In this document: positions 1-5,150 of the stretch, in pieces
How the letters are laid out: each line of letters starts with the position of its first letter
How positions within the stretch are numbered: the first letter of the stretch is position 1
Source: an uncultured Collinsella sp.
Lineage (GTDB): Bacteria; Actinomycetota; Coriobacteriia; Coriobacteriales; Coriobacteriaceae
Length of the DNA stretch: 6,071 nt
Direction of reading: 5' to 3'
NCBI GenBank assembly: GCA_902495265.1
Contig: CABUWR010000085.1
Coordinates: forward strand, 1-6,071
The notes under the pieces: model-generated
Told to the model about the DNA's origin: nothing
Databases searched by the model: none
The model's input: only the letters and a program-made list of their open reading frames with translations
Made by a program: the position numbers and the translations under genes

Positions 1-757
1 CAAACGCGCCGTTGACGCAGATGTTCATCATGGGGTTGTTAAAGGCCAGCAGCTTCTCGGCGCGGGTGAAGTCCATCTGGACGTCGCGCGCGGCGGTGGC
101 GAACTTCTCCTTCTCGTAGTCCTGGCGCACGTAACTCTTGACCACGCGCATGCCGGTGACGTTTTCCTCAACCGACTCGTTGAGCGCGTCGTACTTACGG
201 AAGACGCGGGCAAAGATCGGGCGCACCTTATAGATGATGAAGAACAGGCCAAAGCCCAGCAGCGGAATGATGACCAGGTAGACCATGGCGACGCTGCCGC
301 CCATGGCGTATGCCATGGTAAAGGCAAAGACCAGCACCAGCGGCGCGCGCACGGCGATGCGGATGAGCATCATAAAGGCCTGCTGCACGTTGTTGATGTC
401 GGTGGTGAGGCGGGTGACGAGCGAGGAGCTCGAGAACTCGTCGATGTTGGCGAAGCTGAACGTCTGGATCTTGTAGAACAGGTCGCGACGCAGGTTCTTG
501 GCAAAGCCGCAGCTGGCATGGCTGCAGGTGATGCCCGCGGCGGCGCCAAAGGCGAGTGACGTCAGCGCGATGAGTACGAGAAGGCCGGCGGTGGGCAGCA
601 TCTCGGTAACGGCGGTGCCGTCCTTGATGGCGTCGATCATGTCGGCGGTGATAAACGGGATCATCATCTGGCAGATTACCTCGCCAAGCACCAGCAGCGG
701 CGTGGCGATCGTGACCTTCATGTAATCGCGGATGCTGCCCATGAGAGTTTTAATCAT
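1..757 (-). CDS. ABC exporter half-transporter, permease domain (partial; C-terminus beyond the left edge)
   Basis: Only the first 252 residues are present, and they match the transmembrane domain of type IV (MsbA/LmrA-like) ABC exporters. Hydrophobic segments lie at about residues 17-40, 55-78, 131-152 and 155-177, with a fifth starting near 240. Between segments 2 and 3 are the usual family signatures FSFANIDEFSSSSLVTRLTTD (about 100-120, read here in overlapping parts) and DINNVQQ. NESVEENVTGMRVVKSY (193-209) is the intracellular loop that contacts the nucleotide-binding domain. The ATPase domain with its Walker motifs would lie outside the window. The ATG start is supported by a GGGAGGAA ribosome site inside the end of the marR gene, and the two genes overlap by 8 bp, so translation is probably coupled. 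In this family a second half-transporter often follows as heterodimer partner. Substrate cannot be read; a drug or toxic compound is inferred from the MarR neighbour. Confidence 0.93.
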   Translation of the reverse strand, partial: MIKTLMGSIRDYMKVTIATPLLVLGEVICQMMIPFITADMIDAIKDGTAVTEMLPTAGLLVLIALTSLAFGAAAGITCSHASCGFAKNLRRDLFYKIQTFSFANIDEFSSSSLVTRLTTDINNVQQAFMMLIRIAVRAPLVLVFAFTMAYAMGGSVAMVYLVIIPLLGFGLFFIIYKVRPIFARVFRKYDALNESVEENVTGMRVVKSYVRQDYEKEKFATAARDVQMDFTRAEKLLAFNNPMMNICVNGAF

Positions 758-1253
758 CCAGTTCCTCCCAGGTTACGCGGATTTTCTCAAGCATTTCGGC
801 GAGCTGTTCGCGCTCGTCGTGAGTGAGGGCACTAAAGGCCTGCTCCCTAAAGCGGATGCGGGCGGCCTGGTCGATGCGGGCCTTCTCCCAGCCGACTTCG
901 GTCAGGCGAATGGTGAGCTGCCGGCGATCTTTTGGATTGCGGCTGCGCTCGATGATGCCGGCGCACTCGAGCTTGGACAAGATCTCGGAAAGCGACCCCG
1001 GCTTGAGGTCGAAGTGCATGCCGAGTTCCTGCTGCGACATCTCGCCGTTTTCCTGCTTGGCGAGCAAGCAGACGATGGGCGCCTTGCCGGACACGCCGCC
1101 GCCGTGAAAGTGCATGTAGTGGCCACAAAAGCCCAGGCCGCTCAGGATGCGCTTGGCGAGCTTGTCTTCGGCGCTGACCGCTTCGGGTATGTCTACCGGT
1201 TGCGACGGGTCACCGCCGGGCTCATGCGGAAGGACGAGTGCTTCAACACACAT
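750..1253 (-). CDS. MarR-family transcriptional regulator
   Basis: The 167-residue product carries a winged helix-turn-helix of the MarR type. The helix-turn-helix spans about residues 72-97 (MSQQELGMHFDLKPGSLSEI), followed by a wing with the family hallmark NPKDRRQLTIRLTEVG (106-121) including the conserved D-R-R. Flanking helices (30-70 and 125-165) would form the dimer interface. The N-terminal 25 residues are acidic and Pro-rich, and the segment GHYMHFHGGG (44-53) is unusually rich in His. That could bind metal or be incidental. An AAAGGAG ribosome site lies 12 nt before the ATG, slightly far. The gene is first in a minus-strand operon with the overlapping ABC exporter, the usual arrangement for a repressor released by the exporter's substrate. 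The upstream inverted repeat suggests autorepression. Family assignment is firm; ligand unknown. Confidence 0.92.
   Translation of the reverse strand: MCVEALVLPHEPGGDPSQPVDIPEAVSAEDKLAKRILSGLGFCGHYMHFHGGGVSGKAPIVCLLAKQENGEMSQQELGMHFDLKPGSLSEILSKLECAGIIERSRNPKDRRQLTIRLTEVGWEKARIDQAARIRFREQAFSALTHDEREQLAEMLEKIRVTWEELDD
762..769 (-). promoter_or_regulatory. Ribosome binding site of the ABC exporter gene
   Basis: GGGAGGAA on the minus strand lies 4 nt upstream of the ATG at 757, entirely within the last codons of the marR-type gene. It fixes the exporter start and shows that ribosomes finishing the regulator can reinitiate on the exporter. Confidence 0.75.
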
Positions 1254-1274
1254 ATCTAAGCTTCGCTCCTTTCC

Positions 1275-1310
1275 TTAGTTAGGTAGAGAAATTGTTTTGT
1301 GCCTAACTAA
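1275..1310. promoter_or_regulatory. Probable MarR operator (9-bp inverted repeat)
   Basis: TTAGTTAGG (1275-1283) and CCTAACTAA (1302-1310) are perfect reverse complements separated by 18 bp. The right arm runs into the -10 hexamer and is also part of a second, smaller dyad, CCTAACTAATTTAGG (1302-1316). AT-rich dyads covering the promoter are typical of MarR autorepression. Binding by the adjacent regulator is inferred. Confidence 0.6.
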
Positions 1311-1337
1311 TTTAGGAGCGCATAGATTGATTGTCAA
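1309..1337 (-). promoter_or_regulatory. Sigma-70-type promoter of the marR-ABC operon
   Basis: On the minus strand a perfect -35 TTGACA (1332-1337) is followed after 17 nt by TAAATT (1309-1314), a 4/6 match to the -10 consensus. Transcription would start near 1302, leaving a leader of about 50 nt. Spacing and the perfect -35 make this the best promoter in the window. Confidence 0.7.
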
Positions 1338-1361
1338 GGTACCAAACTTATTATGTTCAAG

Positions 1362-1472
1362 CGGCACTTAGGGACGTTCCTTATGTGCCGGCACTTGGGG
1401 ACACCCCTTGTGCTGATAGTCGTTGGGGACGTTCTTGTTTGCCTAGTCATTTAAGAACGTCCCCAACGACTA
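1362..1472. repeat. Cluster of three REP-like hairpins sharing a GGGGAC core
   Basis: Hairpin A (1362-1390) has CGGCAC/GTGCCG arms around TTAGGGACGTTCCTTAT. Hairpin B (1391-1413) has GCAC/GTGC arms enclosing GGGG-ACA-CCCC. Hairpin C (1417-1472) has perfect 20-bp arms (1417-1436 and 1453-1472) with a 16-nt loop and the core GGGGACGTTCTT. The three share TT(A/G)GGGAC and CTT elements, so they look like diverged copies of one palindromic unit, as in REP/BIME clusters mobilised by IS200-like (RAYT) transposases. No transposase is present in the window. The link to RAYT is inference. Confidence 0.6.
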
Positions 1473-1477
1473 ACTTA

Positions 1478-1629
1478 AAAACTATGCCGGATTACGGGGC
1501 TGAACGACGGATTGCCGACCATGCCGAAATTGGTAAAAAGAAAACCGCAGGTAGAAGGCTCGCTATGATTTGAAAATAGGGGGTGTGGTTGGCTCATTCA
1601 GGTTCAGCCCCGTAATCCGGCATAGTTTT
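1478..1629. mobile_element. MITE-like element with perfect 28-bp terminal inverted repeats
   Basis: The left arm (1478-1505, beginning AAAACTATGCCGGATTACGG) is the exact reverse complement of the right arm (1602-1629). The 96-bp interior (1506-1601) contains no gene. Size, perfect long arms and intergenic position fit a non-autonomous miniature element. Against this, no target-site duplication is visible at the ends (flanks ...AACTTA and GAAATG...). Both strands end the stem with TTTT, so it could also act as a bidirectional transcription terminator between the two divergent units. Whether it is a mobile repeat or a structured RNA needs copy-number data. Confidence 0.55.
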
Positions 1630-1771
1630 GAAATGGCACTGAATAAGTGGCGGCAAATGAGCCGCAATGAAGCAAGTTAGCCCCTCGTTTCCGAAACCTT
1701 TCCGCAACAATTTGCCCTTCGTGCCGCTCGACTCCGCTCGCAACGTCCCCTGCGCTACACTTAGTCACACT

Positions 1772-1789
1772 GCGGCGCTACTGCGCCGC
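1772..1789 (+). other. Short GC-rich hairpin upstream of the kinase gene
   Basis: GCGGCGC (1772-1778) and GCGCCGC (1783-1789) form a perfect 7-bp stem with a TACT loop. It ends 10 nt before the AGGGGG ribosome site (1800-1805). It has no T-run, so it is not an intrinsic terminator. It could shape the mRNA leader or be a protein-binding dyad. Confidence 0.45.
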
Positions 1790-1811
1790 GCCCGACTCAA
1801 GGGGGACTCTC

Positions 1812-2636
1812 ATGAAGAATACTCAGCTGCTGCTGATTAACGATATGTGCGGCTACGGCAAGGTCGCGCTTTCCGCCATGCTGCCGGTGCTGTCGCACAT
1901 GGGCTACCGTATCCATAACCTGCCGACGGCGCTCGTTTCCGACACGCTCAACTACCCCAAGTTCTACATCCACGACACCACCGAGTACGTGCGTCAAAGC
2001 CTCGCTATCTGGGAGGAGCTCGGCTTTGAGTTCGACGCCATCTCGACCGGCTTTATCGTGACCGAGGAAGAGACGCGCATCATCTCGGACTTTTGCCACC
2101 GCCGTGCGCAAAAGGGCACCAAGGTGTTCGTCGACCCCATCATGGGCGACAACGGCAAGCTCTATGCGGGCGTGCCCGAGTCCACGATTGGCCTTATGCG
2201 GCATCTGCTGGAGTGCGCAGACTACGCGGTGCCCAACTACACCGAGGCGTGCCTACTTGCCGATAGGCCTATCGTCGAGCAAATTACGCCCGATGAGGCC
2301 CGCACCCTTGTGGACGCCGTGCGCGAGCTGGGTGCCAAGTCTGTGGTCATTACGAGCGCCGTAGTTAATGGCGCGAATGCGGTTATCGGTTACGACCATG
2401 TAGCGGGGGAGTACTTTACGATTCCCTTTGAGCTCATTCCGGTCTATTTCCCGGGCACGGGCGACACGTTCTCGGCGGTGCTCGTCGGCCGCGTGATGGC
2501 CGGTTGGAGTCTGCAGCGCGCGACGGCCGATGCCATGCGTGTGGTGGCTGAGCTTATCGAGTGCAATGCCGACCAAGAGGACAAGTCGGCCGGCCTTCCC
2601 ATCGAGGCCTGCCTGGACGTGATTGACCATGAGTAA
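1812..2636 (+). CDS. Pyridoxal/pyridoxamine kinase (PdxK/PdxY-like, ribokinase superfamily)
   Basis: The 274-residue protein should phosphorylate pyridoxal, pyridoxamine or pyridoxine with ATP in the cytoplasm, feeding the salvage route to pyridoxal 5'-phosphate. The family landmarks are in order: a substrate-side N-terminus LLINDMCGYGKVAL (7-20), the central VDPIMGDNGKLY (107-118), the PNYTEA segment (141-146), and the anion-hole/catalytic motif GTGDTFSA (215-222) with Asp218 as the expected base. Length is close to the usual 280-290. The start is firm: AGGGGG lies 6 nt before ATG. The stop overlaps the start of the next gene by 8 bp (ATGAGTAA), so the two are co-transcribed and probably translationally coupled. 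Substrate preference between pyridoxal and pyridoxamine cannot be decided here. No PLP-sensing regulator or riboswitch was seen upstream. Confidence 0.93.
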   Translation: MKNTQLLLINDMCGYGKVALSAMLPVLSHMGYRIHNLPTALVSDTLNYPKFYIHDTTEYVRQSLAIWEELGFEFDAISTGFIVTEEETRIISDFCHRRAQKGTKVFVDPIMGDNGKLYAGVPESTIGLMRHLLECADYAVPNYTEACLLADRPIVEQITPDEARTLVDAVRELGAKSVVITSAVVNGANAVIGYDHVAGEYFTIPFELIPVYFPGTGDTFSAVLVGRVMAGWSLQRATADAMRVVAELIECNADQEDKSAGLPIEACLDVIDHE

Positions 2637-2958
2637 CGCTGGCGAGGGCGGCGTCAAGCCTGCGGGCGGGGACAAGCCGCTCGGCGCGCCACGTGGCAAG
2701 CGTCCGCATATCCGCGTGAGCTGCGTGGACCAGCTGGGTGCATGTCGCTGCCACCATGGTCACAAGCCCGGCGACGTTTTTGACTTCGACCGAGACCGCG
2801 GCAAGATATGCGCCATGGCCTGCCATGTGGGCTTTCCCTATATCGATATCCTGCGCTATGGCGGAACCGTGCCTGGCAACGAGCCCGGTACGGCAAAGTT
2901 CTGCTGCCCCGAGGTCGATACGCTGAACGTCTGGCTCGCCGAGATCGTCGACGAATAG
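2629..2958 (+). CDS. Small Cys-rich TIGR04076-family protein
   Basis: The 109-residue product matches the TIGR04076 pattern: HKPGDVFDF (45-53), GKICAMACHVGFPYIDILRY (58-77, the most conserved block, followed by GG), and the closing FCCPEVDTLNVWLAEI (91-106). Function of the family is unknown. It carries seven cysteines (about 32, 39, 41, 61, 65, 92, 93) plus several histidines, which could bind metal or form disulfides; this is inference. The first 25 residues are Gly/Pro/Lys-rich and probably disordered. ATG at 2629 is preferred over an in-frame TTG at 2623, because it forms the ATGAGTAA overlap with the kinase stop. No strong ribosome site is visible, which fits coupled translation. Being locked to the kinase suggests a related job, perhaps in cofactor metabolism, but nothing in the sequence proves it. 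Confidence 0.82.
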   Translation: MSNAGEGGVKPAGGDKPLGAPRGKRPHIRVSCVDQLGACRCHHGHKPGDVFDFDRDRGKICAMACHVGFPYIDILRYGGTVPGNEPGTAKFCCPEVDTLNVWLAEIVDE

Positions 2959-2966
2959 TTGAGCGC

Positions 2967-2999
2967 AATGTGACAAAGTGACAGTTCTTTTGTCACATT
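2967..2999. terminator. Inverted repeat after the kinase operon, possible terminator
   Basis: AATGTGACAAA (2967-2977) and TTTGTCACATT (2989-2999) are perfect 11-bp arms with an 11-nt loop. The hairpin lies 8 nt after the TIGR04076 stop and is AT-rich, without an immediate T-run. A T-rich tract (TTCTTTTTT, 3015-3023) follows a GGG/CCC mini-dyad some 15 nt later. It may stop the kinase operon, but a protein-binding dyad is equally possible. The right arm recurs after the ATPase gene. Confidence 0.5.
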
Positions 3000-3000
3000 C
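2983..3000 (+). repeat. Left copy of an 18-nt direct repeat flanking the ATPase gene
   Basis: AGTTCTTTTGTCACATTC matches 16 of 18 positions of the copy at 4509-4526. It is also the loop edge and right arm of the inverted repeat that follows the kinase operon. Confidence 0.6.
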
Positions 3001-3035
3001 GCGGGTGGTGTCCCTTCTTTTTTGCTTAGAATCTC

Positions 3036-3118
3036 AAATCTCTGCATTTCATCCGATTTTAGGTTCTAAAAATTCTGCGTTTCATCGATAATCAAGCGTA
3101 TAAAACTTTGCATTTCAT
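3036..3118 (+). repeat. Three direct repeats at exact 33-bp period before the ATPase gene
   Basis: The motif AAA-N4-TGC(A/G)TTTCAT occurs at 3036-3052, 3069-3085 and 3102-3118, each step exactly 33 bp, about three helical turns. The in-between sequence is not conserved apart from A/T richness. A -10-like TATAAA (3099-3104) lies between copies 2 and 3, so copy 2 would sit at the -35 region and copy 3 at the transcription start. This looks like a set of regulatory iterons for the downstream ATPase. The binding protein is unknown; the ATPase itself has no obvious DNA-binding domain of the HTH type. Confidence 0.65.
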
Positions 3119-3130
3119 TTGATGACACCG

Positions 3131-3137
3131 AGGGGAG
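3131..3137 (+). promoter_or_regulatory. Ribosome binding site of the AAA ATPase gene
   Basis: AGGGGAG lies 5 nt before the ATG at 3143. It decides for this start over an in-frame TTG at 3119 and ATG at 3122, which have no ribosome site and fall at the edge of the third upstream repeat. Confidence 0.75.
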
Positions 3138-3142
3138 AGTCT

Positions 3143-4504
3143 ATGCTGCGCAGGAAAATAGCGGCAGAGCTGGAGCGTTGGCTGAAGTCTGCCGAGCAAA
3201 AGGCCTTATTCATTACGGGTTCTCGCCAGATCGGCAAAAGCTATTCGATTCGCGCATTTGGCAAAGCCAACCATGCAACCTACATCGAGCTTAACCTCAT
3301 GGAAAATCGTCAGGCAAAAGATGCTCTTCTCGAGGCGCGGGATGCCGATGATTTCATCAGCAGGGTGACGCTTCTTTCGGGAAAGTCGATTGCACCAGGC
3401 AAAACGCTCGTGTTTATCGATGAGGTCCAAGAGGCTCCCGACATCATGACGATGGCAAAGTTCCTTGTTGAGGACGGGAGGTGCCGCTGGGCGTTTTCGG
3501 GGTCAATGCTCGGGACCCAGTTCAAGGGCGTCAGGTCCTATCCCGTGGGGTATGTCCACGAGCTTAGGATGTTCCCGCTCGATTTTGAGGAGTTTTGCTG
3601 GGCAACCGGGGTGAGCGAGGGGGCTCGCCAAACGATACGTGACGCGTGTATCAGCGAGAGGCCCATTCCTGATTACATTCATGACGCGATGATGGCAAAC
3701 TTCAGGACCTATACCGTTGTCGGCGGAATGCCGGAGGTCGTGCAGCGTTTCCTTGACACGCAGGGCGATCTTGCCTCTGTTCGTCAGCTACAGTCAGAGC
3801 TCAACGAACAGTACCGGCGGGATATCTCCAAGTATGCAAGCGGGCGAGCCCTTCAGGTGCAGAGCATCTACGATCAGCTCCCTATTATGCTCGAGGGCGA
3901 AAACAAGCGCTTCGTGCTCAATTCCATTGACCCCAAGGCTCACTACGAGAAGTATCAGCGAGATTTTGTATGGCTTGTCGATGCCGGCGTTGCTCTCAAA
4001 GCAGATATCGTAACCGAGCCAAAATCGCCCCTGCTCAAGACGGCACGGCCATCGCAGTTCAAGCTATATCAATCGGATACGGGCATGTTGATGGCGCGCT
4101 ACCCCGTTGGCGTCGCCCAAGCGGCGTATCTTGATAGCAAGGAGCCCAATCTGGGCGGCATTTACGAAAACGTGGTGGCCCAGCAGCTGGCTGCCCAAAA
4201 TCGCCAGCTTTACTACTATCAGACAAAAAAGCGCGGTGAAGTGGACTTTGTGGTCGATGGACCGGATGGGACGGCTGTTCCGATCGAGGCTAAATCGGGC
4301 TCCTATTACCACGCGCACGCCGCGCTCGGTCATGTGCTTGATACGGCTGAATATGGCGTAAGGCTTGGGATTGTTTTCTCGAGAGGCAACGTTGAGCGCA
4401 ACGGAGCGGTTCTCTATTTGCCGCTATATGCGACCTGGGCCCTTTCGGATGTTTTGGGCGACTCCTGCGCCGAGGGGATAAAGCTGGAGGTCAAGCCGGT
4501 CTAG
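3143..4504 (+). CDS. AAA-type ATP-binding protein (AAA_14 plus DUF4143)
   Basis: The 453-residue protein has an N-terminal P-loop domain with Walker A GSRQIGKS (26-33), Walker B LVFIDE (89-94) and a following WAFSGS (116-121). Next comes the family segment SYPVGYVHELRMFPLDFEEF (132-151). The C-terminal DUF4143 part (about 223-400) includes QYRRDISKY (223-231) and a pattern resembling PD-(D/E)XK nucleases: GIYENVV (E342), EVDFVV (D368) and PIEAKSG (E382, K384). Length is normal for the family. These proteins are common, often multicopy, in anaerobes; their role is not established and nuclease activity is only suggested. Codon third positions are visibly more A/T-rich than in the kinase or MarR genes, hinting at transfer. 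It stands alone, with iterons upstream and a hairpin downstream. Family call is firm; function unknown. Confidence 0.9.
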   Translation: MLRRKIAAELERWLKSAEQKALFITGSRQIGKSYSIRAFGKANHATYIELNLMENRQAKDALLEARDADDFISRVTLLSGKSIAPGKTLVFIDEVQEAPDIMTMAKFLVEDGRCRWAFSGSMLGTQFKGVRSYPVGYVHELRMFPLDFEEFCWATGVSEGARQTIRDACISERPIPDYIHDAMMANFRTYTVVGGMPEVVQRFLDTQGDLASVRQLQSELNEQYRRDISKYASGRALQVQSIYDQLPIMLEGENKRFVLNSIDPKAHYEKYQRDFVWLVDAGVALKADIVTEPKSPLLKTARPSQFKLYQSDTGMLMARYPVGVAQAAYLDSKEPNLGGIYENVVAQQLAAQNRQLYYYQTKKRGEVDFVVDGPDGTAVPIEAKSGSYYHAHAALGHVLDTAEYGVRLGIVFSRGNVERNGAVLYLPLYATWALSDVLGDSCAEGIKLEVKPV

Positions 4505-4508
4505 GGCT

Positions 4509-4526
4509 AGTCCCTTTGTCACATTC
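4509..4526 (+). repeat. Right copy of the 18-nt direct repeat flanking the ATPase gene
   Basis: AGTCCCTTTGTCACATTC starts 5 nt after the ATPase stop codon and shares its last 12 bases exactly with the left copy. Here it lacks the complementary left arm, so it looks like half of the upstream hairpin. The two copies are 1526 bp apart and enclose the ATPase and its iterons. Confidence 0.6.
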
Positions 4527-4598
4527 ATGAGCGTGGGTTTTCTCCCGTTTAGAGCGCACTTGAACTCTCAAAGTGGGAGAAAACCCACGCTCATTTTT
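4527..4598 (+). terminator. Long hairpin with T-run after the ATPase gene
   Basis: Perfect 20-bp arms (4527-4546 and 4575-4594) are followed by TTTTT (4594-4598), fitting an intrinsic terminator for the plus-strand ATPase gene. Inside the 28-nt loop a second stem forms (TTTAGAG 4548-4554 with CTCTCAAA 4565-4572, one bulged C). This nesting is longer than a plain terminator needs, so it may be a dispersed repeat as well. The minus-strand direction has no T-run. Confidence 0.65.
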
Positions 4599-4658
4599 CA
4601 TGTGGAAGATTATCCGCGCTTGTTTCGCGCCGAAGGCGTGGCCCGCGACCTCGCTTGC

Positions 4659-5105
4659 CTACAGCTGCTCGAGCATGGCCGAGCAGCCGGCGAGCACGTC
4701 GCGGTACGTGGCATCGAAATTGCCGGTGTACCAGGGATCGGCCACGTCGCCGGGGCGCTCGGTCCAATCGAGCAAGCGCGTAATCTTGCCGTCGGGGTCG
4801 TCGCCAAAGATGCGACGCAGGCCACGCGCGTTCTCGTCGTCCATATAGACAATGTGGTCCCAGTCGCCATACTCCGCGCGACGCACCTGGCGTGCGCGGT
4901 GGGCAACGACGGGAATCCCGACTTCGCGCAGCTTGGCGACTGTGCCATGGTGTGGCGGGTTGCCAAGCTCCTCGGTCGAAGTCGCGGCGGAATCGATGAC
5001 AAACTCCGCCTCGCGCCCAGCGCGGCGCACGAGCTCGGTAAACACCGACTCGGCCATCGTCGAGCGGCAGATGTTTCCATAGCAGATGAACAGTACACGT
5101 TGCAT
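4659..5105 (-). CDS. Low-molecular-weight protein tyrosine phosphatase
   Basis: The 148-residue product has the LMW-PTP layout. The phosphate-binding loop CYGNICRS (8-15) near the N-terminus holds nucleophile Cys8 and Arg14. MDDENARGL (88-96) follows, and the general-acid motif is DPWY (123-126) with Asp123. It would hydrolyse phosphotyrosine on proteins, or small aryl phosphates, in the cytoplasm. Length matches the family. The ATG at 5105 is chosen because the catalytic Cys then falls at position 8, as is usual, and an AAAGGAAA ribosome site lies just upstream; an in-frame ATG at 5150 would add 15 unlikely residues. It starts 45 bp after the MFS gene stop on the same strand, so the two probably share a transcript. 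No tyrosine kinase or capsule genes are visible, so the partner is unknown. Confidence 0.93.
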   Translation of the reverse strand: MQRVLFICYGNICRSTMAESVFTELVRRAGREAEFVIDSAATSTEELGNPPHHGTVAKLREVGIPVVAHRARQVRRAEYGDWDHIVYMDDENARGLRRIFGDDPDGKITRLLDWTERPGDVADPWYTGNFDATYRDVLAGCSAMLEQL

Positions 5106-5112
5106 ATGCGGT

Positions 5113-5120
5113 TTCCTTTC
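5113..5120 (-). promoter_or_regulatory. Ribosome binding site of the phosphatase gene
   Basis: GAAAGGAA-type sequence on the minus strand, with the AAGG core at 5115-5118 placed 9 nt before the ATG at 5105. It supports the short start of the phosphatase. Confidence 0.6.
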
Positions 5121-5150
5121 GATCGCCATCATCGAGCTCGAGTATCGCAT

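Larger units (their letters stand above)
1338..1811. other. Gene-free spacer between divergent operons, filled with repeats
   Basis: No convincing coding sequence is seen on either strand. The left third holds three related hairpins, the middle a 152-bp element with long terminal inverted repeats, and the right part (1630-1811) a few short dyads, including GCGGC/GCCGC at 1650-1665 and the GC hairpin before the kinase gene. An open frame at 1331-1573 runs through the inverted repeats and has no ribosome site, so it is not taken as a gene. Confidence 0.7.

Noticed and set aside
732..1259. 175-codon plus-strand open frame
   Set aside because: It is the antisense of the MarR gene over nearly its whole length and has no ribosome site or recognisable domain.
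1331..1573. 80-codon plus-strand open frame
   Set aside because: It crosses the hairpin cluster and the left inverted repeat, has no ribosome site, and its product shows no recognisable pattern.
1711..1761. Promoter for the kinase operon (TTGCCC ... TACACT)
   Set aside because: TACACT at 1756-1761 is a 4/6 -10 match, but no -35-like hexamer lies at 16-18 bp; TTGCCC is much too far upstream.
1630..1811. Riboswitch or tRNA in the kinase leader
   Set aside because: Only short unlinked dyads are seen; no known riboswitch core or cloverleaf could be recognised by eye.
3036..3118. Small CRISPR array from the three regular repeats
   Set aside because: The conserved part is only about 10-17 nt with mismatches, the period of 33 bp is too short for a repeat plus spacer, and no cas gene is nearby.
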